Shown: in pieces, positions 1 through 10,570 of the stretch | Layout: each line of letters opens with the position of its first letter | Position numbering within the stretch: the stretch's first letter is position 1 | NCBI GenBank assembly: GCA_009667805.1 | Contig: CM019065.1 | Location: forward strand, 150,014,101-150,078,100 | From: Leptobrachium leishanense | Lineage: Eukaryota > Chordata > Amphibia > Anura > Megophryidae | Reading direction: 5' to 3' | DNA: 64,000 nt | The notes under the pieces: model-generated | The model's database searches: none | The model's input: the letters and a program-made list of their open reading frames with translations, nothing else | What the model was told of the DNA's origin: nothing | Program-made: the position numbers and the translations under genes

Positions 1-10
1 CATCCAACCC

Positions 11-130
11 CCGAGCGGCGAAGGGAAACTTCCCTCACTTCCGCTCTCTGAAGGACCCAAGCCCCGGTCACGTGGGAGGCTTGGGTCCTTCAACGACCGG
101 AAGCGGGGAAACTTTCCATTCGCCGCTCGG
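11..130. repeat. Inverted repeat (hairpin), about 50-nt arms
   Basis: The left arm begins CCGAGCGGCG at 11 and the right arm ends CGCCGCTCGG at 130. The arms share GGGAAACTT, ACTTCCG-type and GGACCCAAGCC blocks, with a short CACGTG-containing centre near 68-75. This is a foldback of unknown family, possibly the end of an element that starts outside the window. It sits directly upstream of the minisatellite. Confidence 0.7.
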
Positions 131-150
131 GAAGGTAAGTATAAGGAGCT

Positions 151-201
151 CATGGGGCGGCTGTCCGAATGCCGATAGAGCATTCAAACAGCCGCCCCAT
201 G
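151..201. repeat. Short perfect hairpin
   Basis: CATGGGGCGGCTGT at 151-164 is the exact reverse complement of 188-201, with a 23-nt loop. It separates the first hairpin from the minisatellite and may belong to the same element. Confidence 0.7.
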
Positions 202-237
202 TCTGGTCTGTGGTCTGAGCTGGGGCATATCCATGAG

Positions 238-868
238 AGCTTGGGGGGGCAATATCCAGGACCTGGGCGGCAATATCCACGAGCTGGGGGGCAATACCCA
301 CGAGCTGGGGGGAAATATCCACGAGCTGGGGGGCAATACCCACGAGCGGGGGGGCAATATCCACGAGCTGGGGGCAATACCCACGAGCTGGGGGCAATAT
401 CCACGAGCTGGGGGGCAATATCCACGCGCTGGGGGGCAATATCCAAGAGCTGGGGGGCAATATCCACGAGCTGGGTCAGTATCCACGAGCTGGGTCAGTA
501 TCCACGTGCTGGGGCAATATCCACGAGCTGGGGCAGTATCCACGTGCTGGGGCAATATCCACGAGCTGGGGCAATATCCACGAGCTGGGGCAATATCCAC
601 GAGCTGGGGGGCAATATCCACGAGCTGGGTCAGTATCCACGTGCTGGGGCAGTATCCGCGTGCTGGGGCAGTATCCATGTGCTGGGGCAGTATCCACGTG
701 CTGGGGCAATATCCACGAGCTGGGGCAATATCCACGAGCTGGGGCAATATCCACGAGCTGGGGGGCAATATCCACGAGCTGGGTCAGTATCCACGTGCTG
801 GGGCAGTATCCACGTGCTGGGGCAGTATCCACGAGCTGGGGCAATATCCACGAGCTGGGGCATATATC
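238..868. repeat. Minisatellite, about 20-bp unit, roughly 30 copies
   Basis: The unit is close to GGGCAATATCCACGAGCTGG, with variants CAGT for CAAT and GTGCTGG for GAGCTGG. Unit length varies between 19 and 21 because of the G-run. The array opens long reading frames on both strands (for example 169-876 plus and 184-768 minus) which are periodic translations of the repeat and not genes. The G-runs make one strand strongly G-rich. Confidence 0.95.
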
Positions 869-879
869 CACAATAGACT

Positions 880-1067
880 GCCCTCTGGGCAGGCTTTCCA
901 CCTTGTTAGCTATACATGTCCAGTGCTCCCTTTTGGTTTTGCTCTTCCTGCTGTGGTTCCCATGTGTATAAATAAACCTTTTTTCTGTTTAAAACCTTGC
1001 ATATCTTCCGCTCTCCACATCTGTCACCGCACCTGGGCTCAAACACGCAACCCCGGTAAATCCAAGT
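880..1067 (+). mobile_element. Possible 3' part of an LTR or other retroelement end
   Basis: After the minisatellite there is unique-looking sequence with an AATAAA signal near 970, then a pyrimidine-rich stretch ending near CATGACA at 1067. A CA end after a polyadenylation signal fits the R-U5 part of an LTR. The 5' end would lie outside the window and no target duplication can be tested, so this is only a suggestion. Confidence 0.25.
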
Positions 1068-1079
1068 CATGACACTGAC

Positions 1080-1300
1080 ATTTCACTGCTGTTCGGTGTT
1101 TTCTGAATAGGTTAACCATTGCTTCTCTATGGGGATTTTACTGCCGTCAAACAGGCACTGTATTTAGCTGGCAATTTGCCAAAACTTGGCGAACTGCCTG
1201 CTTTCTGATTAGCTGAATGGCCATGAAATTGTACCATACGGGGAAATTCATTGTTCGGTTACCATTTCAAGGCCAGATCGGCTCTCTTTGAATAACTAAT
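1080..1300. repeat. Dispersed repeat family G, copy 1
   Basis: This stretch shares order and wording with 46495-46735 and 36565-36990: a CTCTATGGG block, an ACTGCACCAT-type block, GCTGGCAATTTGC, and GGGGAAATTCA followed by GTTCGG. It ends near GAATAACT. Family unknown; probably a decayed DNA-transposon MITE. Confidence 0.6.
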
Positions 1301-1389
1301 TATGTCAAAAGGGAAGGGTGTGTTGGAAATGAGAGTGAAAAGTCCTTCAAGGTGATGATTACTTGCTATCTGTCCAGCAGGCTATTACA

Positions 1390-1860
1390 ATTAGAGATGT
1401 GCATTTCATTTCGTTCCGAATTGAAATTCGGATGAAATTCACCATTTTCGTGTTTCGGGAGCATTTCCGAAAACAAAATATTGACCACCCGAAATTTCGG
1501 ATCAGTCCAAAATTTCAGATCGATTCGATGATTCGGATCATTCGGCGATTTGAATCATTTTGGCGATTCGGATCATTTCGGCGATCCGGCTCATTTTGGG
1601 TGATTTGGATCAGTTGGTTTTTCTCTCTTTTATGAGTTATTTCCTTTTTATTGCTTATTTAAGAATGGGAAGTAGATTACTACCAATAGAATGTAAGTTT
1701 CTTTACTTAATTATTCTTTTAGGATTTTTTAGGCAAAATTTTAGGCTTTCAAACTTTTTTTTAAGAAACAAGGCTTTTTAACCCATAGGTTTCAATGCAG
1801 CATATGAATCCGCACACTGCCGGGCAGCACCTCTCTGCAGTAAAATTACAATTATATTAC
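1390..1860. mobile_element. Dispersed repeat R1 with degenerate GATTCGGATCATTTCG units
   Basis: The copy starts near TTAGAGATGTGCATTTC, which resembles hAT-type ends, and contains a run of degenerate units (ATTCGGATCATT, TTTTGGCGATT) at about 1480-1615. The second half (1612-1850), up to GCAGCATATGAATCC, is found again at 37640-37735 plus 42073-42260, where a Rex1 LINE splits it. The intact copy here therefore serves as the empty-site paralogue for that LINE. Confidence 0.6.
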
Positions 1861-2830
1861 ACGTAATTGTTTATCACTTCTGAACCGGAGGTGTGTTACT
1901 ACTGATTCGGTCAAAGTTTACAATTATAGATTTATTGAGGTTTATGATAGAAAGAGGGCACAAAAACAAGGTTACAGGTTAGCACTATACTAATAAACTC
2001 CTATTTTATTGTGATTGAAATACATCTCACATACATCTGGGGAGTTTAATCAGAATGGGAAGAATTGTATCCTTCGTTTTTCTTAATTTTTCATTCTTAA
2101 TTAAAAAAAAATATTTCTTAATTTTTCATGATAAAGAGGTATTTTTAAAAATCCTCTGGTCTAAACTTAAAGAATATCCTTTGAAACAGGTCTGTCAAAC
2201 TCTGCCCCCAGGTGTTTCTGAACTATAAATCTCATGATTTAACTCGCCGGCTATTGCATTGGCTGAATTCTGGGAATTGAAGGGCTCAACATATGGGGAG
2301 CCGAGAGTTTAACAACACTACTTTATATGCCTCAACACATTTATAAGAATCCCAACTTCAACTGAACCTATTTTTCATGTCCATTTGATATGAGACTCTA
2401 GATTTTTAATAGTTACAAAGTAAAGAATCACATTAGATGACTTTGATGATATGTGATGATTGTTTGAGCTTGGTAACAATGTGGCTGATCGGTGTCCCCC
2501 AAGATCCATCTAGTATGACACTTTATAACTGAATAGTTTGGATCCCTTGGTTGTTCTTGGACAAAGAGTATGTTGAGATACTCACATTAGCAGTAAAAAG
2601 AGCATAGTCCGGGCACACCTGGCGCGAAAAAGTTTGCATTTCAGCCTAAACATATTATTTTATCAATAAAAGTTCTGTAATATTGTGATCACTAGTGTAT
2701 GCATGGACTTTGCTTTTTTAACTTTATAACCTGAATGGCAGAGGGTGCAAAACAGCAAACAGTGGGCAAGTGTAAAATGGTTTATGGTGTTGCCGATTAT
2801 TTTTATAATGACAAAACAACTGACTTAAAC
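1861..2830. other. No recognised feature
   Basis: AT-rich sequence without a long reading frame, clear inverted repeat or match to other repeats in the window. It may be unique intergenic or intronic DNA. Confidence 0.4.
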
Positions 2831-2834
2831 ACTA

Positions 2835-3440
2835 TGGGCCCTATTCAGTACGTAATGCTAAAATGGGATGCTAACGTGGAAAACCTGTGCCTGCAGGTTT
2901 CCCAATAGCGTCCCCATTTTAGCTTTGGATTCTGGGGAAGGCGCTACTTCAGCACCTTGCCACGAAACAAAGTGCCACCCTCTGTGATACTCGCGGTAGG
3001 CTTCCACGCCACCACGATTATCACCTCATGGAGTGCATAGGACTCCATGGAGGGTTGCACTGCCAGGCCGCAAGCACTGCGCAGTCACGGTCTCATGAGA
3101 TTGCGCAGCGCCGCAGAGTAATTGTGGAGGGAGACGGAGGACTATTTGTCCCTAGTCTCAATCTGCTCGCGGCCAGGAGAAGTGGTGGATGGGGCCACCA
3201 TTCTTGCCGCGGGATGAGAGGTGAGTATCGGATTTATTGGGGGGTTTTAATGATTCTGTAAAAGTGGAATCAGTTAGCACCAGCTTTTAGGCGTCGCAAA
3301 TTTTTTTGCTGGTGCATCGGTGTGGTAAATAGCGCTAGAACTTTGCAATACCTTACTTATCCTAATGCTAATTATGGATTGCGCTCCCCATGAGGTTCAG
3401 CTATGAGTGCCTGTGCAACGCAGAGGGAGCCCGGCCCTGC
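2835..3440. mobile_element. Non-autonomous repeat family Q, copy 1
   Basis: Starts near GGGCCCTATTCAG. It shares blocks with 24514-25128: CATAGGACTCCAT, TCTCATGAGATT-type, GGGATGAGAGGTGAGTATC, a GATTCTG...GGAATC...TTAGCACCA segment, ACTTTGCAAT and GCGCTCCCCATG. It carries several internal hairpins (for example CCTGCAGG and TCTCATGAGA). No coding content. Likely a DNA-transposon derivative; superfamily not determined. Confidence 0.55.
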
Positions 3441-3540
3441 AATTAAGGGTAAGTAAGGTAAAGGTCACTCAAGGGTTAAAAATGGATGGGGCACAGGATG
3501 TCAGGAGAGGTTAATATTCACCATCCAATTTTAATCCTAA

Positions 3541-3972
3541 AGCCCGTGTCAGACGAGCGCAGTGTTTACGTCTGTTTTGCCGCACATTTTAACGTCCGTG
3601 GTAGCATATAATTATGATCATTAGAGACCACACACGAAGTACGTCCACCCAGAAGTGCGGACACACAACGGACGCGGCAAATGTACGCAAGTTAGGCAAG
3701 CATGTAAGACCGCTAGAACGGACGTGCGGAGTGCACCACGTTCACAACGTCCGCATAGCTTTGTGTGTGAGGGATGGAACGTAGTCAGACAGACTGCATT
3801 TTTGACGGCCAAAATGTTTTTCATATTAATTTATTTTCCAATCTACATCAGTCAAAAAAAACGTCAGTCACAAAAACGGACCGTGTGGCCACTACCTCAT
3901 CATCAGTCAGAAAGTACGTCCATTGTGCACGGACGCACAGTCCACACAGAATGCGTTCGTTTGACCCTAGCC
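3541..3972. mobile_element. Harbinger-type foldback MITE A, copy 1 (divergent subfamily)
   Basis: The ends read AGCCCGTGTCAGAC and GACCCTAGCC, flanked by TAA at 3538-3540 and 3973-3975. Arms are partly complementary and rich in ACGT/CGT motifs. The closest relative in the window is the copy at 41331-41766, in the opposite orientation, sharing GCACGGACGCACAGTCC-like blocks. Reading frames at 3655-3975 lie inside the MITE and are not genes. Confidence 0.75.
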
Positions 3973-3975
3973 TAA

Positions 3976-4156
3976 GGGTCTATTCAAAGAAAGGTGAAAC
4001 TCAGGAGAATGACTGAAGAAGTGAAAATTCTGGGTCAAAATAGCCAAACCAGAAAAATTCTCCCATTTATCTCACTTTCCAAATCGGCTATTTGATCTAG
4101 ATTGTTCTCTTCTCCTGCCAGTTCTCCTGATTTTCACCTTTCTCTGAATAACCCTG
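3976..4156. mobile_element. Palindromic MITE F, copy 1
   Basis: Ends GGGTCTATTCAAAG and CTCTGAATAACCCTG, with internal GGTGAAACTCAGGAGAAT and GTCAAAATAGCCAAACCAG mirrored in the right half. It abuts the TAA target site of MITE A copy 1. F copies occur seven more times in the window. Confidence 0.8.
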
Positions 4157-4600
4157 GTAGAGTGCTTTTTTCCGTAGGAATGCTGGTATGAAATTTCTGG
4201 GATTTGGCTTTGTACAAACCATTACAAATTCAAATACAAAATGTTTGTTTTGTTTGCATACTAAACAAATAATAGTGAACGTGGTGAATCTTATCCCTTT
4301 GTAGACAAGTACGGTCCGAGAAGATGTACAGCAGGAGGTTTGTGAAATATTTCTCAGATTTTGTAATGAAGATTGGGTGGTATTTTATTGTTGGTACTTG
4401 GCAACTTGGATTTTTTTACTATCTACTTTTCTACTTGTTTATCAGTCTCATGTCACGTTTCAGTAGATTATATACTCGCATCAAAAATAATCAAATGGAT
4501 CAAGTCAAACTATGGGCTCCATTTAATTCCTTCGGAAATAGTTTCTAAAAATTTTTTTGCCAAGGTTCGACTGATATTTTGTTCTAAATATCAGCGAATT
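4157..4600. other. No recognised feature
   Basis: AT-rich sequence. The plus-strand frames at 4324-4548 and 4373-4633 are short and low complexity, and show no recognisable domain. Confidence 0.4.
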
Positions 4601-4632
4601 CAGGGCAATATTCCAAAGTTGGTGCTAACTTA

Positions 4633-5059
4633 GGCTGGGGTCAGACCAGCGCACTTTTAACGTGCGTTCGGGCGCACATAATTACGGCCGCACTAGCAGC
4701 AAATGACGGGCAATGACGGCCAATATACGAAGTACAGTCGCACGAAAGTCCGGCCGTGCAACGCAAGTGGAAAACGAACGCATTTTTTCGAGAACGCAGA
4801 ACCGCTAGTACGGACGTACAGAGTGCGCAGCTGCGGCATAGCGGCGTGTTTGCGTGATTAGGAGACGTCAGACGCTGCTAATGTCCGGCCAACATAACGT
4901 CCAGACGCAAGAAGTGTTTTATTGACGATCCGTAAAAAATCACGCACGAAAATGCGCATCGTATGACCGTTTTCGCGAATTCCGTGAAAAAATACGTCAA
5001 TTCGTTCGGACGCACTTTTTTACGTTCGCGTGTAAAAATGCTTTCGTTTGACCCTAGCC
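4633..5059. mobile_element. Harbinger-type foldback MITE A, copy 2
   Basis: The body of 427 bp runs from GGCTGGGGTCAGACC to GACCCTAGCC, with TTA on both sides (4630-4632 and 5060-5062). The pre-insertion site is visible in the opposite arm of element O, where a single TTA is present. This fixes the duplication as TTA and supports a PIF/Harbinger-type transposase in trans. Confidence 0.9.
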
Positions 5060-5081
5060 TTAACCAGACTCCAAAGACTAT

Positions 5082-5823
5082 GGGCTCTATTACATTCTTT
5101 GCGCAAATACACTCGCACAGCGCGTTAATTTGTGCGTGAAGCGTTCAACGTTAACGCGCGTAAATTAACGCTGGTATTACAATCCTCGTGCATTTTTTCA
5201 CCCGTCAAAAAATAACACGCGTAAAAAAGACACGCAAAAACACGCGCGCATTTACGCTGCGCGCAGAAATCGGTGTGCAGACTGTTTTTTCACGAGATTC
5301 AGCCAATCAGAATTAAGAACCACAATTGTCTCCCATTAAATTTTTGCGCCTGTCAAAATCAATCTGAGTATATATGCTGCAGCAATAATAAAAACACGCA
5401 CAACATCTCAATTTTATTGTTTGGGTATGCGTAGAATGCGTAACTAATAACTATACTTTGCTGTATTTTTTTTGGGCTGGTGTATTTGGGTTCGGCCAGG
5501 ACGTTCAGATTTGTCGTTACCACCAGCTTTTCAAAGACGTTAAAATTATGCGCGCAAACGCTGTGCTTTAAAAACTGCGCATAGATTGTAATACCATCCG
5601 TGTACCAGCGCGCAAACGCATTTGCGCTCACAATGTTAAGTATAGGACAAGCGCAGTACAGTACACTCGCGCAGGGTTCGCGCAGGTCCACCCGCGGGAG
5701 ACGTATGCGCGCGTTTGTTGCGCTGACGTTGTAATACGACGGTCTGCACAAAGGGTTTTTCCCCTCGCGTTAATGCGTTTTTGCGCACGCGTTAACGTTT
5801 GCGCGCAGAGTGTAATAGAGCCC
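5082..5823. mobile_element. Foldback MITE, 742 bp, CpG-rich
   Basis: Ends GGGCTCTATTACA and TGTAATAGAGCCC are exact inverted repeats, flanked by TAT. The inside is full of CGCG, GCGC and TTAACG motifs on both arms. A minus frame at 5359-5751 has no domain and is a shadow of the repeat. The 3-bp TAT flank could be a Harbinger-like duplication, but this is one copy only. Confidence 0.75.
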
Positions 5824-5880
5824 TATAATGGCTCTGGTAGGTTTACAACAGCTCTGGTTAAGTTAGCACCAACTTTGGTA

Positions 5881-6137
5881 TAGGGCCCTCAAAATGAAAA
5901 AAATTGTACATAGACGAAAAATCAAAAAAATATGCTGTGCCGCGAAACAGGTGGTAGTGAAAAGACTTAAAAAAGCTACTTTTTGCCCAACATTGTGTTG
6001 ATTTTTGCTACTAAGCATGTTTACTTGAAAGTCAAATGTTTAAATCAGGATTTTAATCAGATTTTCTCTGTGTTCCTGCCATAAAATACATTTAACAACC
6101 GCTTTCAGAAGTTGATATTTTTTCAAAGATACGCTTA
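5881..6137. other. No recognised feature
   Basis: Short AT-rich spacer between element O and MITE A copy 3, starting with GGTATAGGGCCCTC. Nothing further seen. Confidence 0.4.
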
Positions 6138-6544
6138 AGGCTAGGGTCAGACAAACACATTTTTCACGTCTACCGTCAGAAAATGCGTCCGAACGCACTT
6201 TTTCACGGAAGACGCGATTGCGGTCATACGATGCACAATTTCGGCCGTGATTTTTGACGGCGCTATTAAAAACAAATGGACGTGATGTTGGCCGGACATG
6301 TGCGTCGGACGTCACCTAATCACGCGCACACGCCGCTAGCGGACGCAGCGCGCTCTGTGCATCAGTACTAGCGGTATCACGTTCTTTAAAAAAATGCATT
6401 CCTTTGCCGCTTGCGTTGCGCGGCCGAACTTTCGTGCGTCCGGACTTCGTATATTGGCCGTAATTGGCCGTCATTTGCTGCTACTACCGCCGTAATAAAG
6501 TGCGGCTGCACGCGCGTTCGCACTGCGTTCGTCTGACCCCAGCC
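6138..6544. mobile_element. Harbinger-type foldback MITE A, copy 3
   Basis: Ends GGCTAGGGTCAGAC and CTGACCCCAGCC with TTA at the right (6545-6547) and TTAA at the left. Internal blocks TTGGCCGGACAT, GACGTCACCTAATCACG and CACGCCGCTAGCGGACG match copies 4 to 8 in reverse orientation. Confidence 0.85.
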
Positions 6545-7190
6545 TTATTCGAACAGATTTGCTTAAGTTGAAATTTCCATTAACAAGTCTAAGCACAAGT
6601 ATGCACAAGCATAATAAAACCAAATATTTTACTTGGAACTGCTGGTATGTCTGTAAATGAATCTCCCGAAATGAAAACTAGCAGAGTTGTGCTAGAAAAA
6701 TAAATATATTTTGGAGATCGAGCCTATTTTAATTGGGCCGTATATCGGCTGGAGGTGCTGAAAGCCTGTGGGTTATTTTTTGCAGTTAAAATAGTGGAAA
6801 AACGTGGCTGCTGCTGTATTTATTGCTAGTCTATGAACCATTAATCTATTGTTCATACAGCCATATTGTTCAGTTCCATATATATTCAGACATAGGCACA
6901 ATTTTATTTTTTTCCCAGGTATTTACCAAAGCATAATCAAGCTATAGTTATTGTATATAATGGATATAGGCTGAAAGTGCGCACTCTCAGGATTAATTTG
7001 AGGGTATGTACATCCAAACTGGAGAAAGGGTTTAGGAATTACAGCTCTTAAAAATCGTTACCCACTTTTTTCAAGAGACCAAAAGTAATTGGACAATTGA
7101 ATCAAATGCTGTTTCATGGCCAGGTGTGGGCTACTCCTTCGTTATTTCATCATCATTAAAGCAGGTTAAAAGGTCTGGAGTTGATTCTAT

Positions 7191-7371
7191 CAGGGTTAAT
7201 CAGGGAGAGGTGAAAAGCAGGAGAATGACTGGAGAAGTGAAAACTCTAGGTCAAAATAGCCAAACCAGAAAAATCCTCCCATTTATCTCACTTTCCAAAT
7301 CTGCTATTTTGACCTAGAATTTTCACTTCTCCAGTCATTCTCCTGCTTTTCACCCCTCTCTGAATAACCCA
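7191..7371. mobile_element. Palindromic MITE F, copy 2, inside Tc1
   Basis: CAGGGTTAATCAGGGAGAGG at the left mirrors CTCTCTGAATAACCC at the right. The arms carry GGTGAAAAGCAGGAGAATG and its complement. It splits the Tc1 element upstream of the transposase, so it is younger than the Tc1 insertion. Confidence 0.85.
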
Positions 7372-7440
7372 GTAAGTGTGGTATTTGCATTTGGAATCTA
7401 TTGCTGTGAACCTTCATCATGCTTTCAAAGGAGCTGTCCA

Positions 7441-8400
7441 TGCAAGTGAAACAGGCCATTGTAAGACTTCAAAAACAAAACAAATCCATCAGAGAATTAT
7501 CAGCAACATTAGGAGTGGCCAAATCAACAGTTTGGTACATTCTGAGGAAAGAATAACGCACTGGTGAACTCAGCAACATAAAAATGCCTGGGTGTCCATG
7601 GAAGACAACATTGGTGGATGATCGCAGAATCCTCTCTAAGAAAAACCCATTCACAACATCTAGACAAGTGCCGGACACTCTCCGAGAGGTGGGCTTATCA
7701 TTGGCAAAGATTACAAATCAAGACAAGACTTCACGAGGGCAAATACAGAGGGTTCACCACAAGGTGCAAACCATTCATAAGCCTGAAGAATAGAAGAGCC
7801 AGTTTAGGCTTTGCCAAAAAAATATTTAAAGCCAGACCAGTTCTGGAAAAGCATTTTTTGGATGGATGAAATTAAGATTAGTCTGTACCAGAATGACGGG
7901 AAGAGAAAAGTGTGAGAAGGCTTGGTACAGCTCATGATACAAAGCACATAACATCATCTGTAAAATATGGTGGAGGCAGTGTGATGGCATGGGCATGCAT
8001 GGCTTACAGTTGCACTGGGTCATTGGTGTTTATTGATGATGTGACAGAGAGAAGCAGCCGGATGAATTCAGCAGAGATAAGAGATATAAGGTCAGCCCAG
8101 ATTCAGACAAATGCAGCAAAGTTGATTGGACGGCACTTCACAGCACAGATGGACAATGATGATGGACACACAGCAAAGGCAGCACACAAGTTTTTGAAAG
8201 AAAAGAAGTGGAATATTCTGCAATGATTGAGTCAATCACCTGATCTCAACCCATTTGAGCTGCATTTCACTTGCTGAAGGCAAAACTAAAAGGCAGAACG
8301 ACCCAGAAACAAAGAACAACTGAAGACAGCTGGAGTTAGAGCCTGGCAGAGCATCATAAAGGAGGAAACCAAGACTTCGGTAATGTCCATGGCTTCCGGA
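7441..8400 (+). pseudogene. Tc1-family transposase pseudogene
   Basis: The product would be a DDE transposase that cuts and pastes DNA at TA sites. The N-terminal helix-turn-helix is readable from 7441 (VKQAIVRLQKQNKSIRELS, GVAKSTVWYIL). A second segment in another frame at 7584-7793 has the MPGCPWKT...DRRIL region. The catalytic core follows at 7912-8226 (VKYGGGSVMAWACM, FIDDVTE, and QMDND at the second catalytic Asp). The C-terminal part from about 8227 resembles SQSPDLNP and later QLKTAAV-type sequence but is full of stops. Several frameshifts and stops separate the blocks, so it is inactive. Family recognition is secure from the motif order. Confidence 0.9.
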
Positions 8401-8753
8401 CTTCAGGCAGTCATTACCAGTAAAGGATTCTCAACAAAATATTAAAAATGAACATTTTATTTATGATTATATTCATTTGTCTATTTACATTTGAGCCTCT
8501 GAAAATGGGGGGAGGAGGGACTGTGTATAAAAATGGCTACAGTTCCTAAAGGTTTTACTTGATATTTATGTTCAACCCCTTGAATTAAAACTGAAAGTCT
8601 CCACTACAAATTCATTTGGATTGTTTCGTTTTAATTTTATTCTGGTGGCATACGGATCCAAAAGTATGAAAATTGTGCCTGTGTCCAAAACTATATGGAC
8701 CTAACTGTATGTAAAGAGATAAAAAAGGAAAATTAGTGTCTAAAACACTTTAA

Positions 8754-9860
8754 CCCCTTAGCTGTTGAGCCATTTCACTGCTGTGTGCTGAGCTCATTTT
8801 TACCGCATTTGCTCATCATGTTTAAAGTTAAACGCGATTTGAAGCCACGTTTTATTATATGACCCAGACATAGTATATATCGTTCTTTCCGGCAGACTTC
8901 GCAGATTCATAATACATCATTATTATATGTATACCTCATGTCCTGCCTGTATATTATAACAAAAAATACAATACAATTTGCATTTTCAATAATTTACAAT
9001 TTGTAAAGTGTTTTTTTCCACATTTTTATCATGCAAGCCTTTGCGGTTCTATTTTCTATGGAGTGTGCTTGTGAAAAAAAATTAGAGATTGGGAGTTACA
9101 TTTTTTGGGGGGAATTACGTGATTTTTAGCAAACGCACCCCATAGAGAAAAATCATTAGTGCAGCATTATTGTTCACATTATAATTTAAATGTGAACAAT
9201 ATTGCTGCATTAATAAAAAAACACACCAAAAAAAAAACACGATTATTTTATTATTATTATTTTTTTTATTTATTATTTACTTTAAACATGGTCATGCTCA
9301 GGCCTTTCGAATGATACCAAACATGACCCCCCCTAGCTGCCACCGCTCGGGAAATATGGGGGTTCAAAGGAACTCCCTATCTCCACCAGTGGATTTCCTT
9401 GGGAAATCCCCAGGCAGCTAGGGGTTCCCCGGCTAACGGCGATGACGTCCGGCAACGAGGGGGGACCGGGAGGTGGAGCCACCATCCAAGATGGTGGCCC
9501 CCACCGGATCAGGCATTTAAAGGGTTAAAGCCAGGCACCGCTTTGAAGGGCAGACACTGCCCTTCAAAGCGGTGCCTGTGTTTTTTTCGTAGACCCTCCC
9601 GATCAGGAGGGAGAGGGATCCAAAAGGATCCCCCCACCTCCCTTTCAGGCGATCTCTCGGCTTTGCCGGGGGGGGGGCACCTGAAAATGACATCATCGCA
9701 TTCGACACGATGATGTCATCATGGCGGGGGGGTCTTTAAAAGCGGCGTCTGACTTTGAGGAAGTCAGAACACCGCGGGACCCCGGACCAGGAGGTGAGTA
9801 TCTCTCTGGCCCCCCGCTGAGCGGAAGACGTGTAGGGAACGTCCCCCGCATGCCTCCTTG
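8754..9860. mobile_element. piggyBac-type non-autonomous element P, copy 1
   Basis: Starts CCCCTTAGCTGTTGAGCC right after TTAA (8750-8753). The first 450 bp match 35337 onwards (CATTTTTACCG, GCTCATCATGTTTAAA, GACCCAGACATA, CGTTCTT). The second half has the chain of hairpins seen at 35.9-36.5 kb and 58.3-58.9 kb, such as CACCGCTTTGAAGGGCAG mirrored at 9536-9574 and TGACATCATCG mirrored at 9688-9720. The right end, CGCAGTGAAG..GGTTAA in other copies, is missing; the copy fades after GTGTAGGGAACGTCC near 9845. Confidence 0.7.
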
Positions 9861-10556
9861 GCACCCTTGCCTACACTATACAAGGCCTTTGTGCCTGTTG
9901 GAGAAGTGTGGATGCTGGCCTCATGCCATGGGACCGCAGACCAATGTGGCAAAAGCCAACTCTAACAGACAATGGGCATACAAGAGTTAATGTTGTTATA
10001 TGTATTGCTATCTTAAAACTGATTGTATTTTAGGAGTTTAGTTTGTGTAAGTAATCTAATGTGGACCTAGTCTACCTCCTGCTGATGATGGCATAATAAG
10101 CCAGAGACCGCTGTACAGGAGTGGCTGTGACTGGTGGCATAACCTGACCATCTAGTATGGCATTGCATTGGCAACGAGGGATTTGTCTTATCACAGACAC
10201 TATATGCAAAAAACTGAGAGGTTGGGGACTTCATTTGCATGTCCTACCCAGAGTTCTTTGCTGCATATGGGGAATGTAGCATATGAGCTCTGTAAGCAGT
10301 TCTTTGAATTGCTGTGATATGTAAATGTTTTCTGTAACTATAAACTTTATTATTTGCAGTGTGGAGGCTTTTAATCTCATTTTTTTGCCCTCCACCACAA
10401 CTTAAATACTATATATATATATATATATCAAATTCAAATTAGGGGTCTCATCTAGGTTTGAGTGTCGCGTTGAATAATATGTATGCAGCCTTGTTTGTCC
10501 CTTTTAATAAGAAAACTTTTATACACATTTCAAATTTTACAAGACTGTCCTACACT
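9861..10556. other. Unassigned sequence with an AT dinucleotide run
   Basis: No domain or family recognised. It includes an (AT)n stretch at about 10412-10428 and an ATAAACTTTATT motif at about 10341 followed by GTGTGGAGGC, which could be a retroelement end, but no boundary or duplication was found. Confidence 0.35.
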
Positions 10557-10570
10557 TCAATCTTTTTTTT

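Larger units (their letters stand above)
4612..5880. mobile_element. Outer foldback element O containing two nested MITEs
   Basis: CCAAAGTTGGTGCTAACTTA at about 4612-4632 is mirrored by TTAAGTTAGCACCAACTTTGG at about 5859-5880. The left arm is split after CTAACTTA by MITE A copy 2, and the centre is occupied by a 742-bp MITE at 5082-5823. The uninterrupted right arm shows the pre-insertion sequence of the left arm. Confidence 0.75.
6871..8707 (+). mobile_element. Decayed Tc1-like DNA transposon
   Basis: The right terminal repeat is well kept (about 8673-8707, ending CCATATAGTT-type reverse complement and CTAACTG) and followed by TA. The left end at 6871 is degenerate (CAGTTCCATATA ... GACATAGGCACAATTTT). 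Transposase remnants lie between. A MITE F copy interrupts it at 7191-7371. A minus-strand fragment of the same family is at 54560-54975. Confidence 0.85.

Noticed and set aside
68..1072. Overlapping frames of 77-279 codons on both strands
   Set aside because: They are translations of the 20-bp minisatellite in different frames (ISTSW, QYPRAG, IHELG periodic strings) and start or stop at array edges.
3655..3975. Plus frame of 106 codons
   Set aside because: It sits wholly inside a MITE, and the frames in other MITE copies are not conserved.
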